A stretch of DNA of 64,000 nt, taken from the NCBI RefSeq assembly GCF_037126465.1, contig NC_088209.1, forward strand, positions 620,001 to 684,000. The letters are read 5' to 3'. This DNA comes from Ornithodoros turicata (Eukaryota; Arthropoda; Arachnida; Ixodida; Argasidae). Made by a program: the position numbers and the translations under genes. The notes below the pieces were generated by a model. The model did not search any database, was not told where the DNA came from, and was given only the letters and a program-made list of their open reading frames with translations. The stretch's first letter is position 1, and the number at the start of each line of letters is the position of its first letter. Below are positions 11,677 through 20,454 of the stretch, one piece after another.

Positions 11677-11967
11677 TTCGTCGAGTTGGAGGAATTGTAA
11701 CTTGTTGGTCCGCAGCTTCACCTCCCGGAGTTGCAGTCTTCAGTTTTCCCGGCTAGGGCTGCGCCACACAGGTCGTCTTGCCGGTGACGGTGAACGTGCT
11801 CTTCCTGGCGACCTGCTGCGGTGGGTGACGCTCAGGGACAGGTCGCGTCGCGAGCCAGCAGAAGCATTCTGCTGCAGTAGATAGTCTTCAATTGCGGCGG
11901 GGCGACTACCGCGCTGGGGGCGAGGGGCGTCGGGTGAAAAACCGGGAAGGCCAAGTCGTCAGTAGGG

Positions 11968-12974
11968 ACATCGGCGATAGACGTGGTTGGCCTCTCAGCA
12001 ATGATAGCAGAGCGATCTAAAGTCGGGAGTCCGCCAAACGTCCGTTTTGCGAAACGGCTGAGAGTGTGGCAGGACGCTCGGAGTAGGTTGGACAGGCCGA
12101 GGAGGCGTCCAACGGTTTCCGTAGTACGACGGACGAGTAGATGGCACCTGTCTCACAGCGGCGGCGTAGGTTGGTCTCGGTACTTCGGCGTCGGGGTTGG
12201 CTGTTGACGATGTCTGGATTGCCTGCTGAACCTCGTCCTTGATGATCGCACCGATCGAAGACAAAGGGTCTTGAGCCTTCTCAGGACAGAGGAGAGCTCG
12301 TACTTTTTCGCGTACCACCTCTCGAATCAGCTGTCTGAGCGATTCGACGTCGAGGCCAGCGGTCGTGGAGAAAGCCTCGTAGCCCTGGTGTCGTTCGTTG
12401 ACGGTAGCGCGAGAGAGCAGGGTCCTCTCAATGCGGACGGCTTCGTCCAGAAAAGCGTCGGTCGTGGCGGGTGGATCCCGGGACAGGGCGGGAAAATTTT
12501 CTTCTTTTAAGCCCCTCATGAGTCGCTGAACCTTCTTCTCCTCGGATGCTTTGGGGTCAGCTCGCTGGAAGAGCCGCAACACATCTTCGACGAAGCCTGT
12601 AACGCTTTCGTTTGGCAGCTGGATCCGTCTCTGGAGCAGATGTTCAGCGCGTTCAGCTGGTTGTTGAAAAGAGAACGCCTCAGACGTCCCAGGACGTGAC
12701 AAAAACGTGACGGACGTGACAAAAAGACTTCCGAGGACGTGAGCGAAGTCTCCCGGTTCTCGAACCATGTCTTCGCGGTGCCTTCCAGGAAGAAATAGAC
12801 GTTGACGAGCTTCTGGTCATCACTCCAGTTGTTGAACTTGGCGATCCGCTCGTAGTGGTCGACCCAATCGTCCACGTCGTCGTAATACTCCCCGCTGAAT
12901 GTCTTCGGCGACCGTGCAGGGGCTATGGGCGTGGCAACAGGTTGCGCCACTTGGGTACTGGTCTCCGCAGTCAT
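11968..12974 (-). pseudogene. Gypsy-A gag (capsid and zinc knuckle), frameshifted
   Basis: Gag-like structural protein that would package element RNA. The frame opens at 12974 (MTAETSTQVAQ), and a capsid-type segment (FSGEYYDDVDDWVDHYERIA, then a KTWFEN stretch) follows. The frame is lost near 12690-12745, where a short duplication of the GTCACGTC type sits. The next frame continues with a capsid C-terminal segment (AEHLLQRRIQLPNESV) and a basic, proline-rich tail. It ends in a zinc knuckle, CYHC then N-H and R-R-C (pattern C-x2-C-x4-H-x4-C) at about 12009-11968. A TGA at 11995-11997 sits directly after the second cysteine. The capsid and knuckle order is that of gypsy Gag. The protein cannot be made intact. 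Confidence 0.85.
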
Positions 12975-13029
12975 CTTCTTGCGTTTTGGGGGTTCTAATG
13001 GACCGAATTCTGCAGGCAGACCAAGCTGT

Positions 13030-13243
13030 CGTGTTGATCCCGCGCTGCGTCGAGTCGAGTCATCCCGACAGTAGGGGGTAGGTTGGCTCGACTCAACACG
13101 CTTGTTCTAGGCTCGACGCTCGACTCACAAGGCACCGCTGCGATTACCTCCTGTCGGAGCGAATTCATATGAACAGCGTCTGGTCGGGATCGACTCGACG
13201 CTATTGCTAACTCGACCCGCTCCTGTCGGCTTCATGTAAACCA
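13030..13243. repeat. GACTCGA / CTGTCGG inverted-motif block
   Basis: TCGACTC and GAGTCGA recur in both orientations. GCGTCGAGTCGA near 13046 is mirrored by GGGATCGACTCGACGC near 13176, giving a loose hairpin. No target duplication was identified. Confidence 0.55.
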
Positions 13244-13975
13244 GGCTTGTGATGACACATTTAGCGTGTACGAACGCGTATTGGAAGAAGGAGGAGGAAT
13301 AAAGGAAGAGAGAAAAAAACGTTGTTACTCGTGACAGGGGTATTATACCACGCCCACGAGGTTGTGATGACGTTTTCTTGGAGTTGATTATTTTCCGAAA
13401 AATCAGTTTCTTGTTCATTTTTACAAGTGAAAAAGAAATGTGGGTATACGACCTTTGAATTTTTTAAGGTCAATCCGAAAAAAAATACTGAAACACTAGT
13501 TATGCTTCCTAATATTTCCCATAAAGTCACTCCCCGCTCGGTGGGTACTTATTCTGAGATTATGCTTCAATTGTATGGAAGTGTGCACTATCTTGGAGCT
13601 GACTGCCAAAACCTTGTTCAACACCTTACGTCCTCGCCAACTACTGAGTGCACATGTCTATTATAGAAGCTTCTTTGGTGCATTAAAGCGAAGCACTACC
13701 CGTTTCCCGAAGGGTGACGTTGCCTCGTTTTCTCTATTCTAATGGATACATAATGATTAGCATTTGAAGATGATCGTTGTGGATAGCAGTGATGACCTCC
13801 TGCAAGCGCCGACCACGTGCTCTGACAAAACCTTCGCACACATGAGCAGTTGAAGGAAGCCATAGGTGACCCTCACCCGCACAGGAGTCAGGAATTTGTT
13901 GACCACAGCGGGTGCAGTTCACGGTTTCTTGAACACCTGTAAGGTTCAGGGAAATGGGTTATCGTCACATAACGC
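13244..13975. other. Unannotated stretch
   Basis: No recognised gene. A short minus-strand frame at 13734-13922 begins with a C-x2-C pair (MNCTRCGQQIP) and has a later Cys and His, but it is too short and isolated to assign. The rest is AT-rich and featureless to me. Confidence 0.3.
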
Positions 13976-14580
13976 ACAAGCGAGACTGAACAACAACAAC
14001 AACAATAAACGGTGACGATGAGATAGGGTGGGGTGTCTCACCGCAGAGGTGCGCGGTACCCTACCCCATTGCACGTGGCACTTGATGTGAAGATGATGAA
14101 GGAAGGTTCTCCATGCCACCGAGGCAATATCGTACGAAATGTGTGATAGTACATAAAATGAAGACGTCGGGTTTTGCGAATCCGTAAAATTTTAAGATCC
14201 AGGACCAGGCGAGAGAAAGTTCGGGCCCAGGGAATGAGTACTGCACGGCACTGACCCCCTGCTCCAGACACACAGGCTTAGCTCCTGGTGCAAGCAACCG
14301 TCGTGTCTTTTTTGCTTCATCAGGGCCCTTCAAGAGGTCCGGGCCCCAGACTCCACCTTCGCCTGAACCCCCCTCTCGCTGGCCCTGTCTAGGATGGGTG
14401 CGTAAGTTGCGGGCTGAACTCATCATCGTTGCTGGCGACGCACGGGGCGCTGGTAAGACTACTGCCGGTATGAGCTCGCTCTTTGGAAGTTTGTTGTATT
14501 TGTCTCACTTCAGTATGTATATAAACTGTTAGATAAGGACTGCTAGGCAAGCCCGTGATGCAGTCCCCCCACACAAAAAA
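13976..14580 (-). mobile_element. Probable LINE 3'-end fragment
   Basis: It begins on the plus strand with an ACAACAACAACAACAATAA run, followed by a GATGAGATAGGGTGGGGTGTCTCACCGC block. The same layout (AAC repeats, then a GATGATGTAGTGGGATGTTTCGCCGC block) begins the better-supported minus-strand LINE at 20455. This is therefore probably the 3' tail and untranslated region of a related LINE on the minus strand. No domain is readable. Confidence 0.5.
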
Positions 14581-14739
14581 TCATTTTTACATGGAACACA
14601 CATACAACATACAGAAGTCCTGTGTACTGTCGCTGCTGTACATTTCGTCTGTGTTGCATGGAATGCAGCCTACATTAGAGCACGAGCTCCATTGTCGCTT
14701 TGTTCGTTTGGTGGAACGAAAACAGAAAAAAATTTCCGA

Positions 14740-15125
14740 TCCACACTTGACTTCCTGGTATCCACTTCCGCTCCATCTTGATTTCCGGTCGTTCACCTCT
14801 GGTCTATACTTGACTTCATGTTCAACTCTTTCAATTATTATATATCTAAGTCAATTTAATGAACCTTTAATTAGCATCAACCAATTTCAATTGCCCTTTA
14901 ATCACAGAAGGTAAGCGCAGGTTACCTGAGGTAATCTTGAATTTAATGCACTTCTTTTTACTAGGTTAATTACTCTCAATTTTTCTTTAATTGACGTTAA
15001 TTCGCTTTAATTACCTGCGATTACCTTGGGTAATCTTTATTTCATTTAAGTGCTCTTAACTCTTAATTACCTTCAACTACTTCAATCTCAAATCATTTAT
15101 CTCCATTTAAATTTACCCTCTTAGG
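14740..15125. repeat. TTTAATTACCTT inverted-motif block
   Basis: Reiterated TTTAATTACCT and GGTAATCTT motifs in both orientations (about 14820-15075). They are preceded by several CACTTGACTTC/CACTTCCG units at 14740-14820. The block is strongly AT-rich and has no coding potential. Confidence 0.6.
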
Positions 15126-15413
15126 CCCCCTTAACCTACCTTCCTCCCCTACCTACCTTTGCTCCGGTGAGGCTAAACCATCTCATTCACAGACACACAT
15201 GCATACAGCTTTTTCCATTTTGACACTCCTAATGCTAACTCATTAAAATGGAGAATGTGGCGTTCATGAAGAGAGTCGGCTACTCCAGCTGAATGAAATA
15301 TCCAGTGAAGTAAAGAAAATGATAGTTAAAAGTTTAAAAGAAAACAGCGGTCGCGTGTCAGATGCGTCACATGTTTGTCACAGTGAGCTCAACGTCACAA
15401 GACATCCAACACT

Positions 15414-15626
15414 TTAGTGTCTGTATAAAAACTGCGCGAACGCCTGCAGGGCTTGGAACTGTTTGATCGTGGGCCAAACACCCAGGACCTTCACTGCATC
15501 AAAATGACGACTGTCCAGTCGTGCTACAAGGTGGCCTGGAGTTGCTGCCGCCAATACTGAGGTGAAACAACGTGGCAAACTTCCTCTGTAACGGCAGCGG
15601 TAGACTAACTGCGAGCTCTGAGTCAA
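15414..15626 (-). pseudogene. LINE C-terminal fragment
   Basis: The minus-strand frame ends with LDSRHFDAVKVLGVWPTIKQ, a close relative of LDSRPFSLSKLLGLWPNPAH at the C-terminus of the LINE at 31550-34671. The fragment comes from the tail of the pol protein, after the CCHC finger. It contains no RT or RNase H. It is a 5'-truncated, dead LINE copy. Confidence 0.7.
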
Positions 15627-15767
15627 CCTGGTAGAGAAGGGAGAACCTGACCTAACCAGAGAACCATTGTTACTTATCCAGTTGTGATAAAGAAAGAAAA
15701 ATGTGCGTGTCGGTTGGCGACGAAGTGAAACATGTGCTTACGCACAGAACGTGCAAACAGCATAGAT

Positions 15768-15890
15768 TGAGAAGTTACCGTGTGCAAAATGTAACTAAGT
15801 TAATAACGAAGTTCTTGATCCTCAAATGTAACTCGCAGTTACTGAGTTACTTAAAAAAAGAACGAGTTACTTCCAGGTCACTTCGGACAC
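15768..15890. repeat. AAGTTACTT inverted-motif block, copy 1
   Basis: About eight GTTAC/GTAAC motifs in both orientations, including AGTTACTGAGTTACTTAA. The same motif family recurs at 18268-18440 and 41950-42115. Confidence 0.7.
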
Positions 15891-16123
15891 AAAATAGCAT
15901 TACGCAGGTGCAGCGCGCGTGAGCAGTTGAGTTAGACCTTGAGTTGGCTGTGGAGGAGTGCAAAACGCTTATGTCGTTTTCGTTCCAACCAATAGACCTC
16001 TCCCTGTTTGTAAACGAATGACGTCATAGTGTTCGACAGCGCCACAAATTTGGTAGAATTGAACTACGCTCGAAGCTAGAGGTGAAGGTCGCGCCCAAAA
16101 GTCACGGTCTTGAGGGGATTACG

Positions 16124-16360
16124 ATATGGTCCCTTAAAGGGACCATATGGATCTCTTGATGGATCTCTCGACGGATGTCTTCATCCGTTGGATCTCTTGA
16201 CGTGGAATCGGACCGAGGGTAGGATAGGGTAGGACGTCAAGAGATTCAACGGGTCAAGAGATCCATCGAGTCAAAAGATCCACCGATGGATCTCGTGACC
16301 CGTTGGATCTCTTGACTCGTCTGAGGGTTCGCCAGGCTTGGATCTTTTGACCCCTTTGTG
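16124..16360. repeat. GTTGGATCTCTTGAC inverted-motif block, copy 1, with perfect hairpin
   Basis: It opens with a perfect 12-bp-arm palindrome, ATATGGTCCCTT-A-AAGGGACCATAT (16124-16148). About ten copies of GGATCTCTTGAC or its reverse complement GTCAAGAGATCC follow at irregular spacing. A second block of the same family lies at 17815-18000. Confidence 0.8.
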
Positions 16361-17814
16361 TTGCGTCGTTAACTCTCACATCGCTAAGCAGAAATTGCTC
16401 GTATCGAAATACGAGGTACTCGTTTTAATGGGGGTATAAATAGAATACAAATGCAGGTGGCAAATCAACATCTCATTTTTATTGACTTAGTTACTTACTT
16501 TGTAACGCATAGCGCAGTCGAAGAAAAGCAGACAGTTCTCTTATGGCATTTGTGTTAAAAACAGGTGATGCATCGTAAGATCAACCTGTTTGTAACACAG
16601 GATTGATAGGAGTGCTCTCTCTCTTCTTCTTTTGTTTTTTTTTCAGCGCTTCGTGTTAGAGATTATTTCTACAGTTAGCGTGGGGGGGATATATTTATTA
16701 GACGAAAAGGAAAAAAAACGGGGGAAAGGTCAGCAAAACGGGACGTCGGCTTGCTATTCCGGAAATAACTAAATAAATAAAATTAAGAAATAAGAAATAA
16801 ACAAAAAGACAAGAAAAGAAATTAGGAAATAAATGATAAACTAACAAAGGATAAAACAAGGATGAGGTAGATTAAAGACAAAGATTAAAAAAAAGATGAC
16901 TAACAAGCGGTGAAAGAAGCGTGGGTTACGTACACTCACATTGGGTGGGCCGGCTGCTGTTTCAAACACGTTGATTATTCAAACACTTCTCGTATCACAG
17001 CAGGCTCGCAGTCGAAGAGCCAAGTCCCTGTTGTGAACACACGTTCTACATGGCGGAACCGTCTGATCATGGACTCTCTCAGAGTACGAAAGATAGCTTC
17101 ATATGCCCGACCATCTTTTTTTTGTGCGTGTGCATGTGTGTTTCTGTATCAAGTTTTCCCTTAATTTTTCCCGCCGTCCACAAAAGGACAAAGGCAAAGC
17201 ACCTTGCGGCTGTGCCCATTATTATTGGTAACGAACTTCAGTTCTGGCATAACGTGGGAACGGCTGCGCCAGTCGCAAAAGTACAAAGACGACTCTGAGT
17301 CCAGCAGTATACCCTGAATTTTGGGGTTGAGGTCAATGAACGTGACAGGTCAATGTTGATTGGAAAGCACAGCCAGACAGTATTTTCCCGCACGGTCAGT
17401 AAAAGAATACAATAACGTGACAGGGGTGGGGGGCAATGAAAAGAACGCGACAGGGATAAGTTTTAAGCCCTGCGGCCTACGATTCTTTGTAAGTTGAGCT
17501 CAATATTCTTGGTAACAAGCATCCGTTCTAGCGTGTTAGCATAGCGTGTTACGGCAGGGGCAATGGACATAAATGTGCAAAGGCAAAAGGGGGACTCGCC
17601 GCCGTATCCTACAGCACAACCACAGGATTTTCTCGCTAATTTTTTTTTTTGTGCGTGTGCGTGTGTGGTAAGATGAGAGAAGACACCGAAAAGTCTTCAC
17701 TGTTACCGGGCATATTACTTCCTAACTTAATACTACGTACAGCTAGCGTAATCGTTCTGCAATGAACATGGTAAAGGATAGACTTTCTTTTTTGTCGGGA
17801 ATCCTGACCAGAAT
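16361..17814. other. Unannotated stretch
   Basis: No gene, domain or clear repeat recognised. Contains AT-rich low-complexity DNA near 16660-16900 and a pyrimidine-rich tract near 17120 and 17640. A TGACGTCA octamer lies just upstream at 16019-16026. Confidence 0.3.
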
Positions 17815-18000
17815 GACGCTTTGACTGGTTGAATCTCTTGACACGCCTGTCACCTGATCGGTTGGATCTCATGGCTGGATGGATCTCTTGACCGGGTTGG
17901 AACTCTTGACGCTTTGGACCTTTTGACTCGCCTGTCACGCGACAGGTTGGATCTCCTGACTCGATGGATCTCTTGACTCGTTGTATCTCTTGACCGGAAG
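17815..18000. repeat. GTTGGATCTCTTGAC motif block, copy 2
   Basis: About eight near-copies of TTGGATCTCTTGAC, mostly in one orientation, with CGCCTGTCAC(G/C)-GA-CGGTTGGATCTC sub-units repeated twice. It is related to the block at 16124-16360. Confidence 0.75.
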
Positions 18001-18267
18001 CGCCTCGGTCCTACTTTTCTTTCAATGGGAGGCAGCGAACAAGTGCCCGTTCGTGGAACCCAGCCCTCTCCTTCAGATTTGTTTCGGTTTCAGTCTGTCT
18101 ACCAATGTCATGATGACGTTTCTCTGGTAGAAGTCTATTCGAACGGCAATGGCAGCGGTTCTTACTTCCTGAATAAAATACTGTCATTGATTGAATAACA
18201 CGTTCTATGGAAAAAATGCCATGAAGGAACCGGAGAGAAAGCAAGAAAATATGTGGACGTGAGTGAA

Positions 18268-18440
18268 AAGCGAGTTAAAAGTAACTTGGAACTTGACTTA
18301 AGTTACTTTGGCAAAGTTACCTGAAAAAGGAACGAGTTTCTCTGAAGGTTACCACGGCGCAAAAGTACCGAGTTAAGTTACAAGTTACAAAAAAAAAGGA
18401 ACTTAGTTACAGTAACGAGTTACCTCGAACTCTGGCAAAC
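18268..18440. repeat. AAGTTACTT motif block, copy 2
   Basis: More than ten AGTTAC/GTAACT motifs in both orientations, including GAACTTAGTTACAGTAACGA. It lies in an order mirrored relative to copy 1: GTTAC then GGATCTC at 15.8-16.4 kb, and GGATCTC then GTTAC at 17.8-18.4 kb. Confidence 0.7.
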
Positions 18441-18639
18441 AGATGGGAGAGTTAAAGTAATGGAGTCCAATATCTAGCTCAAAACTTTCAACCGAGTGAG
18501 TCTAAAAGGTCGCAATCGCTGGGGTCGCAATTCAGCGTGTCATAGAATGTCCATACGCCCCGTTGTATGTAGAAAATCTTCAAGTGCCCTCAGCGCCTTG
18601 TCGGACTACGAATGACTTAACAGTTCCGCGATGTCGAAG

Positions 18640-18955
18640 GCTCAGGAGTCCACACAAGACGGGCTCGCCGCTAAAACTCCTGAAGCATCAACGTATTTCC
18701 TACAGCTGAGAAGTCCTCTTCAACACCACACTCACTACAGGTCGGAGTGTCTTCGCTTCCTCAGTTTGAAGAGAAGACATGCGCTGTACGGTACATGAGC
18801 TGTAGCCTATGTAGGACAGTCGTTGTTTCTCGCGTGAAGGAAGGTGGTACTCGAAAGCGTAATTCTGTGTTGACATTGTACAGAAGCGAATCCCCAGCAG
18901 ATCCTGTTAGTCTGGGGCTGCTGTGCGTTTGTTGCTTGAGCTCGTTCAGCATTCG
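18640..18955 (-). pseudogene. LINE pol C-terminal fragment with CCHC-like finger
   Basis: The minus strand encodes ELRFRVPPSFTRETTTVLHR, the conserved stretch between RNase H and the C-terminal zinc finger of I-group LINEs. Then, past a stop, come PTCSECGVEED (C-x2-C) and a degenerate remainder. The same arrangement is seen intact at 34200-34400 in the larger LINE. Only the last third of the ORF is represented. Confidence 0.7.
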
Positions 18956-19395
18956 CTCGGCGTTACTCTAGGTGAAATAAATGGGCATCAGTTGGACAAG
19001 CTAGAGTTGAAGATCCCTGCGTGCAGCAACGTGCGCAGTCTCGTTGCCTGCAATGCCACAGCGACTATGATCTTCTACATTTGGATGTCATGACCTTCTA
19101 AAACTGCAACATGGTATGTGTGCAAGACATCCTGTGCTGCTGATGCCAGGGATCCCGTAGTAAACATGGAAGCAAGAGTACGTACTGCATCGCTATAGAA
19201 GATCCAGTCAGCAACTGAAGGCAGGGAGTTGGTAAAACTTGGCGGAAAACATGAGTTTTAAGTGAAAAGTAAGTATACAAGCTTGTTGCTTTAATTATAT
19301 TAAATGTACAAAATGCTTATTTGGTTTGATTGTCAAATGGGGCATGAGCTATAATTCTGATAGAACGTTTCTGTGTTAGAAAAAGACCTACAAGT
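18956..19395. other. Unannotated stretch
   Basis: No recognised gene or repeat. Ordinary-looking AT-rich sequence between a LINE fragment and the SINE pair. Confidence 0.3.
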
Positions 19396-19770
19396 ATGAA
19401 AGATGAAAGTCACTGAAAAGGTTAGCCAGCTGTAGGGATCGAACCCACATCTTCTGGATTACCGGTCCAGGGCTCTACCAATTGAGCTAAGCTAACACGC
19501 CTCTCCAGCGAGTTTCGGGGTGCGTCATCTGAAGGGACGACAAACCAGCCACTCACTCTCACTCACCCTCCTTTCACTCTTACATTTTTTGCTCACTCAT
19601 ACAAACATTCATACGACGGAGATTGACGCAAGCGGCACCTGTTGACCAAGAGGGAAACTGGTGTTCTGAGGCTGGAACAACATAGAAGGGACAGATACAA
19701 ACAAAGCCTCAAATGCCTAAGAAATCAACGATGAAAGATGAAAGTCACTGAAAAGGTTAGCCAGCTGTAG
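19396..19770 (-). mobile_element. tRNA-headed SINE, minus copy
   Basis: Minus-strand copy with the tRNA-like head at 19424-19496 and a body of ACTCTCACTCACCCTCC and GCAAGCGGCACCTGTTGACC segments to about 19680. A second fragment of the head and leader restarts at 19731-19782. The copy is mirrored by 19775-20155, making an imperfect inverted pair about 750 bp long overall. Confidence 0.75.
19424..19496 (-). tRNA. tRNA-like SINE head, anticodon GGT (Thr-like)
   Basis: It is 73 nt and folds as a full cloverleaf: 7-bp acceptor with two G-T wobbles, GCTC/GAGC D-stem, CTGGA/TCCAG anticodon stem and GTGGG/CCTAC T-stem. Position 33 is C instead of the near-universal T. With SINE flanks and an inverted twin, it is more likely a retroposon promoter than a working tRNA gene. 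Confidence 0.6.
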
Positions 19771-19774
19771 GGAT

Positions 19775-20155
19775 CGAACCCACGTTTCATGTTCCAGCCT
19801 CAGAACGCCAGTTTCTCTCTTGTTCAACAGGTGCCGCTTGCGTCAATTTCCGTCGTATGAATGTTTGTATGAGTGAGCAAAAAATGTAAGAGTGAAAGGA
19901 GGGTGAGTGAGAGTGAGTGGCTGGTTTGTCGTCCCTTCAGATGACGCACCCCGAAAGTCGCTGGAGAGGCGTGTTAGCTTAGCTCAATTGGTAGAGCTCT
20001 GGACCGGTAATCCAGAAGATGTGGGTTCGATCCCTACAGCTGGCTAACCTTTTCAGTGACTTCATCTTTCATCATTGATTTCTTAGGCATTTGAGGCTTT
20101 GTTTGTATCTGTCCCTTCTATGTTGTCCCAGCCTCAGAACACCAGTTTGTCTCTT
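19775..20155 (+). mobile_element. tRNA-headed SINE, plus copy
   Basis: Body, then a tRNA-like head (19973-20045), then a downstream tail containing TTCTTAGGCATTTGAGGC and CCCAGCCTCAGAACACCAGT. It is the reverse complement of the copy at 19396-19715. A stray copy of the tail is found at 43408-43456, which supports a dispersed family. Confidence 0.75.
19973..20045 (+). tRNA. tRNA-like SINE head, anticodon GGT (Thr-like)
   Basis: Same cloverleaf as the minus copy: acceptor GTTAGCT/AGCTGGC, anticodon loop CCGGTAA with GGT at 20006-20008, T-loop TTCGATC. Internal A-box (TTAGCTCAATTGG) and B-box (GGTTCGATCC) are good RNA polymerase III promoter matches. C at position 33 argues against a translating tRNA. 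Confidence 0.6.
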
Positions 20156-20300
20156 GACCTACAAGTAATTCACATAGGTCCTGTATAAAACTATATAGGA
20201 TGATACAAAATCGTATAAGACCCTTATAGTTATGTAGGAACCTATATAACTTCCGATTAGGCCATTATGGCATTCTATACGAGCCCATGGAGTTATCCTA
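20156..20300. repeat. CCTATATAGG inverted-motif block, copy 1
   Basis: Repeated TATAGG, CCTATA and TATAAGACC motifs in both orientations. A second block of the same family is at 41165-41325. Confidence 0.55.
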
Positions 20301-20454
20301 TGTCGACCAATTACGAGTCCTGAAGGCCCGGAACAAGTAAGAATGTGCAGCCACACATATCAGTCCTCCGAAAAGTAATATAAAATTGTTACTGCCTAAA
20401 ATAACTGATGTTGCATTCATTTTTGGAACATGCATACAAGTCGATTATTGGTCG

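Larger units (their letters stand above)
1..12974 (-). mobile_element. Ty3/gypsy LTR retrotransposon (Gypsy-A), decayed, split by a foldback element
   Basis: Gag, protease, reverse transcriptase, RNase H and integrase segments occur in the canonical Ty3/gypsy order on the minus strand: gag at about 11968-12974 and pol from 3480 down to 66. The two halves are separated by the inserted element 3526-11676, which is flanked by TTCGTC on both sides (3520-3525 and 11677-11682). Several frameshifts and stops show that the copy is dead. The 3' LTR should lie at or left of the window start. I could not identify the 5' LTR or primer-binding site upstream of gag (12975-13250). Family assignment rests on the protein motifs; the lineage within gypsy is uncertain. 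Confidence 0.9.

Noticed and set aside
12975..13250. 5' LTR and primer-binding site of Gypsy-A
   Set aside because: I found no TG...CA-bounded direct repeat shared with the window's left edge, so the boundary cannot be supported.
19424..20045. Two functional tRNA-Thr genes
   Set aside because: Both have C33, lie in repeats in inverted order with a shared long body, and a tail copy exists at 43408. A SINE origin fits better.
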